64,000 nt of DNA from positions 235,002-299,001 of the forward strand of contig NZ_JBGOSE010000006.1 in assembly GCF_041538045.1 (NCBI RefSeq), in the 5' to 3' direction. The first letter of the stretch is position 1; every line of letters begins with the position of its first letter. Below the pieces are notes generated by a model. That model saw only the letters and a program-made list of their open reading frames with translations. It was not told the origin of the DNA and ran no database searches. The position numbers and the translations under genes were made by a program. The DNA is from Aliiglaciecola sp041538045. GTDB taxonomy: Bacteria; Pseudomonadota; Gammaproteobacteria; Enterobacterales; Alteromonadaceae. Shown piece after piece: positions 9,316-18,368 of this stretch.

Positions 9316-10653
9316 TTAGGACGCTGGTTTTAGCCCTCGGTTAATATCTTCTAAGTCTTGTTCCGTTAAATTACCAGCTGAACGTTTCAACGTCATTACT
9401 GCGGAGATAAAATCATAACGAGCGCTAGCAAGGTTGCGACGAGCGTCAAACAGGTTTCGCGTGCTATTAAGCACATCAACTATGGTACGCGTACCTACGT
9501 CAAACCCTGCTTCAGTAGCTTGCAAAGCACTTTGCGCAGAAATAACCGCTTGTTCAAAAGCTCGAATAGTAGAGGTTGCTGCTACTACATCATTATATGA
9601 ACTACGAATAGAACGAACAGTCGAACGGTGAGTCAGTTCTAAACTCTCGCTAGCGGCAATATAGTTATATTTTGTTTGTGCCGTTTGAGAGCTAACACTG
9701 CCACCTGAATAAATAGGCACATTTAAATTTAGGCCAATTGAGTCATTGTCCCGAACAGGTAAGTCGACACCAAGCACTTCGGTGTCATTACTGCCGATTG
9801 ATGCTGTAAGGCTAAGTGTAGGATAGTGACCAGCACGAGCATGTTTAATGTCGTCTTTGGCTATTTCAGTTGCCAATTTGCTGACCATAAGATCTAGGTT
9901 TTTTTCTTCCGCAATAGCCAACCAGCCATCTACTTCCTCTGGAATAGGTCGGGAAGCCGAAAAACTCTCGGTATTAAGTACCGATAAATTATCGTGATAT
10001 TTACCGGTTATTTCACGCAATTCTTCTAGTCTAAGCTCAACTAAGTTTTCAGCGACAATTTCTTGGGCAACGGTATTATCAAAATTAGCTTGGGCTTCAT
10101 GCACATCAGTGATAGCGGTTAAACCCACTTCAAAACGTTGCTTAGTCTGTTCTAACTGACGTTCTATAGCGCGCTTTTCTGCTTGCACAAACTCCAAACC
10201 ATCTTTTGCTCTAAGCACGGCTAAATAAGCGATGGTTGTTCTAACAATCAGCTCTTGCTTGGCTAACGCATAATTTGTGTCGCTCTGTTGTGCAACTTTC
10301 TCAGCTCGGTCTAGGCCTACCCAATTTTTATGGTCATAAACTGACAACGACAGGTTGATATCCCACCCTAAATTGGCAGTGTCTGTAGTAATAATTGAGG
10401 GTGAAGAGCTGCCACTTGAATAATTAAGTGATTCTTGATTACTTTTACTATAGCTAATAACACCAGAAACTTGAGGTAATAAGTTCGCCCGGCTGATTGA
10501 TATGCCTTCAAAGGCTGCGTCACGATCAGCTTTTGCTTGATTGATCGTAGGATCTTGTTCCAGTGCGCGTTGGTACACCTGATAAAGATCATCTGCATAG
10601 GCTTGAGTGGCCACGCTAAAGCCAATAAGCAGAGACAGAATTGATTTTTTCAT
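9316..10653 (-). CDS. tolC: TolC-family outer-membrane efflux protein
   Basis: 445 residues with a Sec signal (MKKSILSLLIGF, likely cut after QAYA at 20). Two copies of the OEP repeat give the beta-barrel plus alpha-helical tunnel. Family hallmarks include DLYQVYQRALEQDPTI at the mature N-terminus, LNLNVPIYSGGSVSSQ and, near the end, the TRTIVDVLNSTRNLFDARR helix. It is the outer-membrane exit duct used by RND, MFS and ABC exporters and type I secretion. Gene order (tolC divergent from nudF-yqiB-cpdA-yqiA-parE) is the same as in E. coli, which supports true tolC rather than a paralogue. Confidence 0.95.
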   Translation of the reverse strand: MKKSILSLLIGFSVATQAYADDLYQVYQRALEQDPTINQAKADRDAAFEGISISRANLLPQVSGVISYSKSNQESLNYSSGSSSPSIITTDTANLGWDINLSLSVYDHKNWVGLDRAEKVAQQSDTNYALAKQELIVRTTIAYLAVLRAKDGLEFVQAEKRAIERQLEQTKQRFEVGLTAITDVHEAQANFDNTVAQEIVAENLVELRLEELREITGKYHDNLSVLNTESFSASRPIPEEVDGWLAIAEEKNLDLMVSKLATEIAKDDIKHARAGHYPTLSLTASIGSNDTEVLGVDLPVRDNDSIGLNLNVPIYSGGSVSSQTAQTKYNYIAASESLELTHRSTVRSIRSSYNDVVAATSTIRAFEQAVISAQSALQATEAGFDVGTRTIVDVLNSTRNLFDARRNLASARYDFISAVMTLKRSAGNLTEQDLEDINRGLKPAS

Positions 10654-11006
10654 TTGCTTTCCTATTTTTGTTCCGTAGTGTATTGCATGATGTTTAGTTT
10701 TTTCGATTATTTTTATTTCGATTCAAAGTGTAAGTAAATCAAGCGTTAATCGAAAACCATAAGTGGTAACAGTATCCTGTGAAGTGTAACAGAATATGTT
10801 TGGCAGAACCTATATTCAGAGTTATTTAACTCGCCTTTTGCACCGATTCTGTACTTTAATAACCTAATTTATGTATTTTACCTTAATATTTTAGACAATA
10901 GTGTTTAAGGTAAAAATTTCATGCTATTAGGCTACGAGATGGCGTGTTTAGCAAGGTAACTGAGCCGATAAATTAGCAAGTCTACATAAAATTTGGAGTT
11001 TGAAAA
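10654..11006. other. divergent intergenic region tolC / nudF
   Basis: 353 bp, AT-rich, no gene seen. It must carry the tolC promoter (minus) and the promoter of the nudF operon (plus). A ribosome binding site TTGGAG at about 10993-10998 sets the nudF start. Confidence 0.5.
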
Positions 11007-11633
11007 TTGAAACCTTTTCCAACATTTGGCAAAGACGATTTAAAAATTAGTACAACTAAACCTCTGTATAATGGTTTTTTTAAACTCATTAATTATCAAT
11101 TTAGCCATCGTTTATTTGGTGGTGGGTGGAGTCAACTAGTTACCCGTGAAGTTTTAGAACGAGGTCATGCTGTTGCTGTATTATTGTTTGATCCTATACT
11201 TGATGAATTTGTTTTCATTGAACAGTTTCGTATAGGCGCATTTGCTACGAGCGAATCTCCTTGGTTAATTGAAATAGTTGCAGGAATGATTGAACAAAAT
11301 GAGTCCATCGAAGAGGTGTGTCGTCGCGAAGCACTTGAAGAGGCTGGTGTAACGATTAAACGTATGCACAAAGCCCTTAGTTATCTCTCAAGCCCAGGCG
11401 GAACGACGGAGCGGATCCATATTTATATTGGTGAAGTGGATGCAACAACTGCACAAGGCGTGCACGGACTGGACCATGAGAGTGAAGACATCTTAGTGCG
11501 CCGAGCAACTAAGTTAGAAGCAATTGATTGGCTTAACCAAGGTAAAATCGATAACGCTGCTACGCTTATCGCGGTACAATGGTTCCTTATTAACGAACAA
11601 AAAGTACGTAATTCTTGGCATGAAAACACTTAG
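11007..11633 (+). CDS. nudF: ADP-ribose pyrophosphatase NudF
   Basis: 208 residues with a TTG start at 11007, 8 bases after TTGGAG. It hydrolyses ADP-ribose to AMP and ribose 5-phosphate. The Nudix box is complete: G93, E99, R107-E108, E111-E112 and G114, in GMIEQNESIEEVCRREALEEAG. N-terminal FGKDDLKI and the segments ERGHAVAVLLFDP, SPGGTTERIHIYIGEVDATTAQG-like and KIDNAATLIAVQWF follow E. coli NudF closely. First gene of the run nudF-yqiB-cpdA-yqiA-parE. Its end overlaps yqiB by 14 bp. Confidence 0.95.
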   Translation: MKPFPTFGKDDLKISTTKPLYNGFFKLINYQFSHRLFGGGWSQLVTREVLERGHAVAVLLFDPILDEFVFIEQFRIGAFATSESPWLIEIVAGMIEQNESIEEVCRREALEEAGVTIKRMHKALSYLSSPGGTTERIHIYIGEVDATTAQGVHGLDHESEDILVRRATKLEAIDWLNQGKIDNAATLIAVQWFLINEQKVRNSWHENT

Positions 11634-12066
11634 TCGACAACGTAAATATGTCCCAAACTTACCTTCATTGTTGGCGGTATGTGAGGCTAATTATGCCCGT
11701 CTACTTCGTTTGTTGCCTGATTGTGACACTGTGACACTAAGTTATACCTTTGAAATTAACGATGGCTTGTATTATCGCGTTAAAATTATCGATAGCAGCC
11801 GCTATACCAGTACAGTTGAATTGGCACAGTTAGCCGATGGTGTACCTGCATTTTTGCGGCCAGTTATGCAAATTCGACTTTATCATGATGCCAATGTTGC
11901 TGAGGTATTGAGTGCACAACATATCGGTTCGTTAAAACCTAGTTATGCTTACCCCAATACTCATATGCATCAGCCTAACGAAAAGGAAATGACTAACCGC
12001 TTCCTTGCGGAATGGCTATCGTTTTGTTTACGTCACGCTGAGTCCATAGGCTCATCTGAGACTTAA
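11620..12066 (+). CDS. yqiB: DUF1249 family protein YqiB
   Basis: 148 residues from the ATG at 11620, inside the end of nudF. A longer reading frame upstream lies wholly within nudF and is discarded. The protein (RKYVPNLPSLLAVCEANYARLLRLLP near the start, RLYHDANVAEVLSAQ, YPNTHMHQPNEKEMTNRFLAEWL) is the DUF1249 family, which sits between nudF and cpdA in enterobacteria too. No catalytic motif is apparent and the function is unknown. The overlap suggests translational coupling to nudF. Confidence 0.9.
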   Translation: MKTLSRQRKYVPNLPSLLAVCEANYARLLRLLPDCDTVTLSYTFEINDGLYYRVKIIDSSRYTSTVELAQLADGVPAFLRPVMQIRLYHDANVAEVLSAQHIGSLKPSYAYPNTHMHQPNEKEMTNRFLAEWLSFCLRHAESIGSSET

Positions 12067-12077
12067 CGTAAATCATC

Positions 12078-12833
12078 ATGGCAAAGATAGTGCAACTTAG
12101 TGATTGCCATTTGTTCAAAGATAAGAGCAAAACCGGTTTTAACAATATTAATCCATACCAAAGTTTACAGTTGCTTCTAGACAAAGTTGAACAGCTTAAC
12201 CCTGACGGAGTCTTGGTGACCGGCGATATTTCAGGTGACGATAGCGAGCAAAGTTACCAGCACTTTTTAACCTTAATGGCTCAATTTAATTTATCCAATA
12301 AATTCAAAGTGATTGCCGGTAATCACGATCAATCTAATGCCTTTAACAAGCTCCTTGCAAACTTGGATCTAGCCAAAAGCCAACCATGGCAAATAGACAA
12401 TTGGTTTTTGCACGGCATAGATACCCGACACCAAGACACCTTGGGACGGGTCTGCCATAAAGATTTAGAGAACCTAAAAGACAAGCTGCAAAATAACCTT
12501 GATAACTTTCATTTAATTGCTTGTCATCATCACCCTCTAGCTAGTGGTGGGTGGATGGATAAACATCAATGGCTTAATCGGGACGATTTTGTCAATGCTG
12601 TGACGACACTGCCGCAAGTTAAGTTGGTGATATACGGGCACATTCATCATGACAGTCACCACAAAATTCTCGCGTGTGATTTTCACTCTAGTCCATCAAC
12701 ATGTTGGCAATTCGCTTCTCAAGCTGATTTCGCAATCAGTGATGCAATGCCAGGTTTTAAGCTTTATCAATTACATAACAATGGCAGCTTTGATAGCACC
12801 ACTATTCGGTTACAACAGGAACAATTTAAATAA
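12078..12833 (+). CDS. cpdA: 3',5'-cyclic-AMP phosphodiesterase CpdA
   Basis: 251 residues of the calcineurin-like metallophosphoesterase fold. Metal ligands are in order: DCH (LSDCHLF, D9 and H11), GD (LVTGDISGDD), GNHD (VIAGNHDQ), the HHH of ACHHHPLAS and GHIHHD. In this genomic position the family hydrolyses cAMP and lowers Crp signalling. The start follows yqiB by 11 bp, and the stop TAA is directly followed by the ATG of yqiA. Confidence 0.93.
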   Translation: MAKIVQLSDCHLFKDKSKTGFNNINPYQSLQLLLDKVEQLNPDGVLVTGDISGDDSEQSYQHFLTLMAQFNLSNKFKVIAGNHDQSNAFNKLLANLDLAKSQPWQIDNWFLHGIDTRHQDTLGRVCHKDLENLKDKLQNNLDNFHLIACHHHPLASGGWMDKHQWLNRDDFVNAVTTLPQVKLVIYGHIHHDSHHKILACDFHSSPSTCWQFASQADFAISDAMPGFKLYQLHNNGSFDSTTIRLQQEQFK

Positions 12834-13409
12834 ATGCAAAATGTACTAATTTATATCCACGGATTTATGAGCTCTCCGCAATCAGTCAAGGCACAACAAA
12901 CCAGTACTTATGTGCGTGAGTATCATCCTGAGTTGATAATGGAAGTGCCTCAGGTGCCGAACTATCCTTTAGAAGCAGCTCATATGCTGGAAAGTTTGGT
13001 GAGTAAATATGCAGATAAAAAATTAGCGTTTATAGGCAGCTCCATGGGCGGGTTTATGTCTACTCATTTGGTTGAGAAGTTCGGTGGTAAAGCGGTATTA
13101 ATTAATCCAGCTGTTCGTCCTTTTGAGTTGTTAGAGGACTTTTTAGGCACCCATATTAACCCTTACACGAATCAAGAATTTACCTTACAAGCTGCACATA
13201 TTCAGCAACTTATTGATTTGAATACAACCAACTTAAATAATCCCAGAGCATATTGGGCGTTATTACAGACTAATGATGAAACCTTGGATTATCGTCAAGC
13301 TGAGCAAAAATATGCAAATAGTAGACTGACAATCGAGCAAGGGGGAGATCATAGCTTTCAAAACTACGCCGATCATCTGCCAGAAATTTTCAAATTTTTA
13401 CTCTCTTAA
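12834..13409 (+). CDS. yqiA: esterase YqiA
   Basis: 191 residues, alpha/beta-hydrolase fold. It has IYIHGFMSSPQS near the N-terminus and the nucleophile elbow GSSMGG with Ser70. A late His in the GGDHSFQNY segment probably completes the triad. E. coli YqiA is a small esterase for short acyl esters; the natural substrate is not known. The ATG immediately follows the cpdA stop codon, so translation is coupled. parE follows after 178 bp. Confidence 0.92.
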   Translation: MQNVLIYIHGFMSSPQSVKAQQTSTYVREYHPELIMEVPQVPNYPLEAAHMLESLVSKYADKKLAFIGSSMGGFMSTHLVEKFGGKAVLINPAVRPFELLEDFLGTHINPYTNQEFTLQAAHIQQLIDLNTTNLNNPRAYWALLQTNDETLDYRQAEQKYANSRLTIEQGGDHSFQNYADHLPEIFKFLLS

Positions 13410-13587
13410 GTTAATTTAGTTGTTCATTAACTTTAGGCTTCCAAAACCCTGTAAAAAAATGATTAGCGCTCAAGAGTAGAGAAAACCTAATATGTTGATT
13501 GCTCAGCTCATCTTGAGTTGATAACATCAATGCAAGTATAGGTGTGACAAAGCACCTCCTTTTGGCAACAAAAATCGAATAAAAAGC

Positions 13588-15477
13588 ATGTCAAACCAAT
13601 ATAATTCTGATGCAATTGAAGTCCTTAATGGATTAGATCCGGTAAAACGTCGTCCTGGGATGTATACCGATACCACTCGCCCAAATCACCTTAGCCAGGA
13701 AGTTATTGATAACAGTGTCGATGAAGCTTTAGCAGGATTCGCCAGTAATATCAAAGTCACTTTATATGAAGATCAGTCATTGGAAGTGGTTGATGACGGT
13801 CGTGGAATGCCTGTGGATATTCATCCAGAAGAGGGCATTTCAGGGGTCGAATTGATCATGACCAAGTTGCATGCTGGTGGTAAATTCTCCAATAAAAATT
13901 ACCAGTTTTCTGGTGGTCTGCATGGTGTGGGAATATCTGTGGTGAATGCATTGTCTACTAGAGTCGAAGTTTTGATTCGACGAGATGGTAATGTCTACAG
14001 CATGGCGTTCGAAAACGGCGACAAAGTTGAAGATCTTAAAGTTGTCGATACCTGCGGAAAACGTAATACCGGAACTGGTTTAAAGTTTTGGCCCGATCCT
14101 GTTTATTTCGATTCTGCTAAGTTCTCTGTGACCAAGTTATTGCATATATTGCGCGCTAAAGCGGTTTTATGTCCTGGTTTAAAAATTAAGTTCGACAATA
14201 AAATCACCAAAGAAAGTCAAGAATGGTATTTCGAAGATGGCTTAAGAGACTATCTATATCAGTCAGTCAGTGATTACATTACTTTACCTGAAGATGCACC
14301 ATTTGTTGGTAAAATGGCGGGCAATCATGAAGCCGCAGATTGGGCGGTAATGTGGTTACCTGAAGGTGGAGAACTGGTAACTGAAAGCTACGTTAACTTG
14401 ATCCCTACTGCACAAGGTGGAACTCACGTAAATGGACTCCGACAAGGCTTACTTGAATCCATGCGAGAGTTTTGTGAGTACCGAAACCTATTACCCCGTG
14501 GAGTGAAGCTGTCACCGGAAGATATCTGGGATAGATGTGCATATATTCTGTCTACAAAGATGCAAGATCCGCAATTTGCCGGACAAACTAAAGAACGTTT
14601 GTCGTCACGGCAATCCGCTGCATTTGTTTCAGGTGTGGTTAAAGACGCGTTTAGTTTATGGTTGAATCAACATACTGATGTGGCTGAGTTATTGGCCGAC
14701 ATGTGTATTAACAACGCGCAGCGCCGTTTACGCCAAAGTAAAAAAGTTGCTCGTAAAAAGGTTACTCAAGGTCCGGCATTACCGGGTAAATTGACCGATT
14801 GTACCAATCAGGATATTGAACGTTCTGAACTGTTTTTGGTGGAAGGGGATTCTGCTGGCGGTTCCGCTAAACAGGCTCGAGATCGTGTTTTTCAAGCTAT
14901 CATGCCTCTGCGCGGTAAAATATTAAATAGTTGGGAAGTGGATTCATCCCAAGTACTGGCATCTCAAGAGATCCATGATATATCGGTGGCTTTAGGGATA
15001 GATCCAGATTCAGAGGACTTAACGGGGTTACGTTACGGTAAAATTTGTATTTTAGCCGATGCAGACTCTGATGGATTACACATTGCTACTTTGTTATGTG
15101 CATTATTTGTGCGTCACTTTAGAACTCTGGTCAATCGTGGACATGTGTATGTTGCCATGCCGCCTTTGTTTAGAATTGATGTGGGTAAGGAAGTTTATTA
15201 CGCCCTTGATGAAGGTGAAAAACAAGGGATCTTAGACCGAATTGAAGCTGAAAAAAAACGCGGTAAGGTTAATGTGCAACGATTCAAAGGTTTGGGGGAA
15301 ATGAACCCTATGCAACTTAGAGAAACGACTATGGATCCTAATACTCGTCGTCTTGTTCAACTTACTGAAGGTGATGCCGGGCAAATGATGGAATTAATGG
15401 ACATGCTACTTTCTAAAAAGCGTGCTTCGGATCGTAAGGTCTGGTTAGAATCTAAAGGCAATATGGCTGAAGTTTAA
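13588..15477 (+). CDS. parE: DNA topoisomerase IV subunit B
   Basis: 629 residues, full length for ParE. The GHKL ATPase has DNSVDEALAG, DDGRGMP and GGLHGVGISVVNALS in the first 130 residues. The transducer domain follows (QGGTHVNGLRQGL), then the TOPRIM domain with EGDSAGGSAKQARDR and DADSDGLHIA, and the C-terminal QRFKGLGEMNP motif. With ParC it decatenates sister chromosomes. Length under 640 and the lack of the GyrB insert mark ParE rather than GyrB. parC is not in the window: the next gene is an unrelated membrane-anchored protein. Confidence 0.97.
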   Translation: MSNQYNSDAIEVLNGLDPVKRRPGMYTDTTRPNHLSQEVIDNSVDEALAGFASNIKVTLYEDQSLEVVDDGRGMPVDIHPEEGISGVELIMTKLHAGGKFSNKNYQFSGGLHGVGISVVNALSTRVEVLIRRDGNVYSMAFENGDKVEDLKVVDTCGKRNTGTGLKFWPDPVYFDSAKFSVTKLLHILRAKAVLCPGLKIKFDNKITKESQEWYFEDGLRDYLYQSVSDYITLPEDAPFVGKMAGNHEAADWAVMWLPEGGELVTESYVNLIPTAQGGTHVNGLRQGLLESMREFCEYRNLLPRGVKLSPEDIWDRCAYILSTKMQDPQFAGQTKERLSSRQSAAFVSGVVKDAFSLWLNQHTDVAELLADMCINNAQRRLRQSKKVARKKVTQGPALPGKLTDCTNQDIERSELFLVEGDSAGGSAKQARDRVFQAIMPLRGKILNSWEVDSSQVLASQEIHDISVALGIDPDSEDLTGLRYGKICILADADSDGLHIATLLCALFVRHFRTLVNRGHVYVAMPPLFRIDVGKEVYYALDEGEKQGILDRIEAEKKRGKVNVQRFKGLGEMNPMQLRETTMDPNTRRLVQLTEGDAGQMMELMDMLLSKKRASDRKVWLESKGNMAEV

Positions 15478-15871
15478 TTAACAATAATTAATTTTATATT
15501 AGGCATTTGTTCGTATTTGCATCGCCAAAACTTCTAGGAATTTCAAGTGATGCAAAGATTTCTGTATTAAATAGCACGGCCGGAAATATGTGTGCTACCT
15601 TACGTTTAATAAATGATAAAACCAAAAGATAAGAACTTGACACTTCTACGGTGAATCCTAATGCTGATCAATCAGAGGCTATTGCTGACTTCGGCTTTGC
15701 AGAGCCAGGTTGTTCTATGGGGGGGGTCAAGATAAGCTGTTAAAAAGTGACTTATTGTTCAGGCTTGCAGCAGAATAAATAGTTGATTTTTCTACTCATT
15801 AAATAAGCAAATCGGTAAAACAAGGTTAATTTTTATCAGGTCGGTGTTGCGAGTTGTTTGGACGGTTGCTG
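15478..15871. other. intergenic region after parE
   Basis: About 390 bp with no gene recognised. It contains an eight-G run at 15719-15726 and a small TAGCAC...GTGCTA inverted repeat around 15570-15600. No terminator with a T tract was found after parE and no riboswitch could be identified. Confidence 0.4.
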
Positions 15872-17191
15872 ATGTCTAAAGTAATTAAATTTTGCAAACT
15901 ATTCTTGCTACTCTTAGTCGCAATTTTAGTTATATTAGTAGTGCTAATTGTCGAATCAAAACCAATAGTTGCGACCAATGCATCTGTGCAAGTTGATGAT
16001 GCCGATAGTATCAATATTCTAATAGATCAGACGAGGCAAATAACTCGTAAACGTTACATTCCGCAAACCATAATTATTTCTAAACCGCAAATGAACAGTA
16101 TTGTTGGTTTTTTACAACGTGCTATTCCAGAGTTCTCTGGGCAAGTCGATACAAACTCTAAAAAATTAGGCGTTAAATTTAGTTATAAAATCCCAATTAA
16201 ATGGCCATCTGTCTATATTAATTTGCAAGGCGATTTGTATTCAGCCTCCAGGATTAAAGTGGCAAATGTAAATTTAGGAGATCTGCCAATATCTGGGGAT
16301 TGGGGTATTTCAGTGATGACTTTTATCGTGAATCGGTTGACTGATAGTGATCTGGGTGATCAAGCTTTGGATCAAATCTCTGAAATAACCGTTTCTGCTG
16401 AGGAATTAAAGGTAAAGTTAATTCCTATTCATGACTTTTTAGTTAGCTTAAATGAAATCAAAAACGGACTCTCAGGCAGCGGTGATGAGGAGCTTAAACA
16501 AAGAGTTCGTTATTATTTGGCATTTTTAGATAGTTTGAGTTTTTCGCAACACCGTGGTGGATTGCCATTATCTGATTTTATGAACCCGCTATTCAAAAAG
16601 GTCAAGACTAGGACGCCTCAATCTAGTGCTGTCATGGAAAATGAATCGGCCTTATTAGCCTTAGCAATTTATGTAGGTCACCACCGCATGGCGAATTTTA
16701 TAGGTGACGTGCAGCCTTATCAAAACAAGTTGGTAATGCCTTATTACCGTCCCCTGTTAAGAGGACGCAGCGATTTAACTCAACATTTTGTCATTTCTTC
16801 AGCAATAAAGATTTTAACCCAACAAGGAATAAGTCATGCCGTTGGAGAGTTTAAGGAATTGATGGATAGGGCTGAGGGGGGCTCTGGTTTTAGTTTTGCT
16901 GATTTAGCTGCTGATCTGGCTGGAATTAAATTTGCGTCTATGGCTATCGATCCTATCTACGCTGAAGCTTTCCAAGATGCCTTAGCACAAGTAGAAAGCG
17001 AAGATTTATTTTTCCCTGCTATCGATAATTTACCTGAAGGCTTGAGTAAACAGGCTTTTATTAAGCAATATGGAAATGTTGAAAGTGACGAATACAAGCA
17101 GACGGTTGCTCAAATTAACCAGCATCTTGAACACCTACCTTTGTATCTAGAATTCAAGGCTAAAAATAGTAACACTGATACCCTTCAATGA
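15872..17191 (+). CDS. conserved membrane-anchored protein of unknown function
   Basis: 439 residues from the ATG at 15872. A TTG six codons earlier gives a longer form, but the ATG has GGA 10 bases upstream. A single N-terminal membrane helix (FLLLLVAILVILVVLIV) follows a short basic segment, so the bulk should be periplasmic. The middle is a hydrophilic domain with no motif I recognise. Near residues 335-360 there is GGSGFSFADLAADLAGIKFA, a conserved-looking Gly/Ser-rich block. It ends 9 bp before a convergent small gene. I do not recognise a named family. Confidence 0.75.
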   Translation: MSKVIKFCKLFLLLLVAILVILVVLIVESKPIVATNASVQVDDADSINILIDQTRQITRKRYIPQTIIISKPQMNSIVGFLQRAIPEFSGQVDTNSKKLGVKFSYKIPIKWPSVYINLQGDLYSASRIKVANVNLGDLPISGDWGISVMTFIVNRLTDSDLGDQALDQISEITVSAEELKVKLIPIHDFLVSLNEIKNGLSGSGDEELKQRVRYYLAFLDSLSFSQHRGGLPLSDFMNPLFKKVKTRTPQSSAVMENESALLALAIYVGHHRMANFIGDVQPYQNKLVMPYYRPLLRGRSDLTQHFVISSAIKILTQQGISHAVGEFKELMDRAEGGSGFSFADLAADLAGIKFASMAIDPIYAEAFQDALAQVESEDLFFPAIDNLPEGLSKQAFIKQYGNVESDEYKQTVAQINQHLEHLPLYLEFKAKNSNTDTLQ

Positions 17192-17200
17192 TAGGTGGTG

Positions 17201-17551
17201 CTACAAGAGTTCTTGAATAGAGCGGTAGACTTCAGTGGCCTTTTCAGTGGTTAAATTATTTTTCGCTGCAGAGCCAACGCTGCTGGAAACCCGAATAAAT
17301 TCATTACCAGAAAGAGGTTCAGCACTATCATTTTGATTATCTGCCTCTGTACTTTGGTTTTGTTCAGGTTGAGTCCGTTCCTGCAGAGTTTGTTCGTTTT
17401 GTTGTAAAATTCTAGCTTGAGCTGAGAGCTCAACCTCTGGTTTGTTTGCACTTCCTATGCCGAAGGCATTGAGGCTAGGCTCTTTACTATTTGAAGTATT
17501 GGAAAGAGAGTTAGATATATTATTTAGACTGTTACTTGTTGTAATTTCCAT
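17201..17551 (-). CDS. small hydrophilic protein, unknown
   Basis: 116 residues. A very strong ribosome binding site, GGAGGTGA, lies 5 bases before the ATG on the minus strand, which argues for real translation. The protein is Asn/Ser/Gln/Glu-rich and looks disordered for the first 60 residues (NNISNSLSNTSNS). It then has VELSAQARILQQNE and a C-terminal helical block, SSVGSAAKNNLTTEKATEVYRSIQEL, that looks structured. The VELSAQARIL-type segment occurs in small motility- or flagellum-associated proteins, but this is only suggestive. No signal peptide. Confidence 0.65.
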   Translation of the reverse strand: MEITTSNSLNNISNSLSNTSNSKEPSLNAFGIGSANKPEVELSAQARILQQNEQTLQERTQPEQNQSTEADNQNDSAEPLSGNEFIRVSSSVGSAAKNNLTTEKATEVYRSIQELL

Positions 17552-17726
17552 GATCTCACCTCCAAACTTTATACATAGCTGATTACTATGTTCTACACTT
17601 TCAAATCGAGTTTAAATATCTAGACCTCTGCTTATAATTATGGTGTATTTTGCTCAAAAAACAACCTAATCAATTATGTTGGCTCTATCAATATGATTTT
17701 AGCCGTGTTTCATATTAGCCTTGTTA

Positions 17727-18056
17727 CTAAAGAGTCGTTTTTAGTTGACTTAAAGTACTGAGTAATAATTCCATTTTTTTGACTATTCCAGGCAGAGCAT
17801 TCTCGAATTTTTGTTGCTCCGCGGTTTCAAGTTCAGCGACCTCGGCGGCAAGCTCCTTTACATAGGGCATGAATCGTTTGCTTTGAACGCCAAATCCCGC
17901 GTCTTCTGCAAATATATGATTAAACTTTCCTTTTCCTGATTGTTGCAGTTTAGAAAGTGCTTCGTCTGCATCTATAGCTTTACGATAAATAAGCTGCATA
18001 TTTTCAGTTAATTTCTCAAATAACGGGCGAAGTGTCGCGTTCAATTGTGGGGACAT
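17727..18056 (-). CDS. small conserved-looking protein, unknown
   Basis: 109 residues from the ATG at 18056; a TTG five codons upstream gives 114. Mostly alpha-helical: LRPLFEKLTENMQLIYRKAIDADEALSKL, then GKGKFNHIF and a long C-terminal helix, EVAELETAEQQKFENAL. No Cys, no signal peptide, no recognised family. It is divergent from the YjfB-like gene at 18179 with about 120 bp between. Codon use and amino-acid balance look like a real gene. Confidence 0.65.
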   Translation of the reverse strand: MSPQLNATLRPLFEKLTENMQLIYRKAIDADEALSKLQQSGKGKFNHIFAEDAGFGVQSKRFMPYVKELAAEVAELETAEQQKFENALPGIVKKMELLLSTLSQLKTTL

Positions 18057-18178
18057 GGAAAATAATCTCAATAAAGTGAAAAAAAATACTCAAGAATGTT
18101 TAATTAGAGTCGATAACAAGCGTAGACGGGTAATTCTGCCTGTTTTTTTAAATTGCTACAAGCAATGAGGTAATTGGT

Positions 18179-18367
18179 ATGGAACTTCAGGGTGTAAATG
18201 CATCAGGGGCTACCGGTGCGTCACTTGAAACCAAAGCTTTGCAACTCGCGAAATCAAATCAAGAGACGCAAGGTCAAGCGACGCTTCAGTTGTTGGAATC
18301 AGCGGCTGACGTACCAAAAGTTTCTTCTAATCCTGCTATTGGGTCAAATGTAAACACATTTGCTTAA
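18179..18367 (+). CDS. YjfB-family putative motility protein
   Basis: 62 residues with GAGG 8 bases before the ATG. The pattern fits the small YjfB family (annotated as putative motility protein). It has a central helix LETKALQLAKSNQETQGQA, then a LLQLLESA-like stretch, and the C-terminal signature NPAIGSNVNTFA, where the family usually ends in a hydrophobic/G-x-x-(V/I)-(D/N)-x-x-A pattern. The function is unproven. It abuts the 3' end of epmB, which runs the other way one base beyond. Confidence 0.65.
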   Translation: MELQGVNASGATGASLETKALQLAKSNQETQGQATLQLLESAADVPKVSSNPAIGSNVNTFA

Positions 18368-18368
18368 T

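Noticed and set aside
15719..15726. Run of eight G
   Set aside because: Could be phase-variable or a quadruplex element, but it stands alone in a non-coding region without other G runs.
13588..17191. parC next to parE
   Set aside because: The protein following parE is not a topoisomerase subunit; parC must lie elsewhere.
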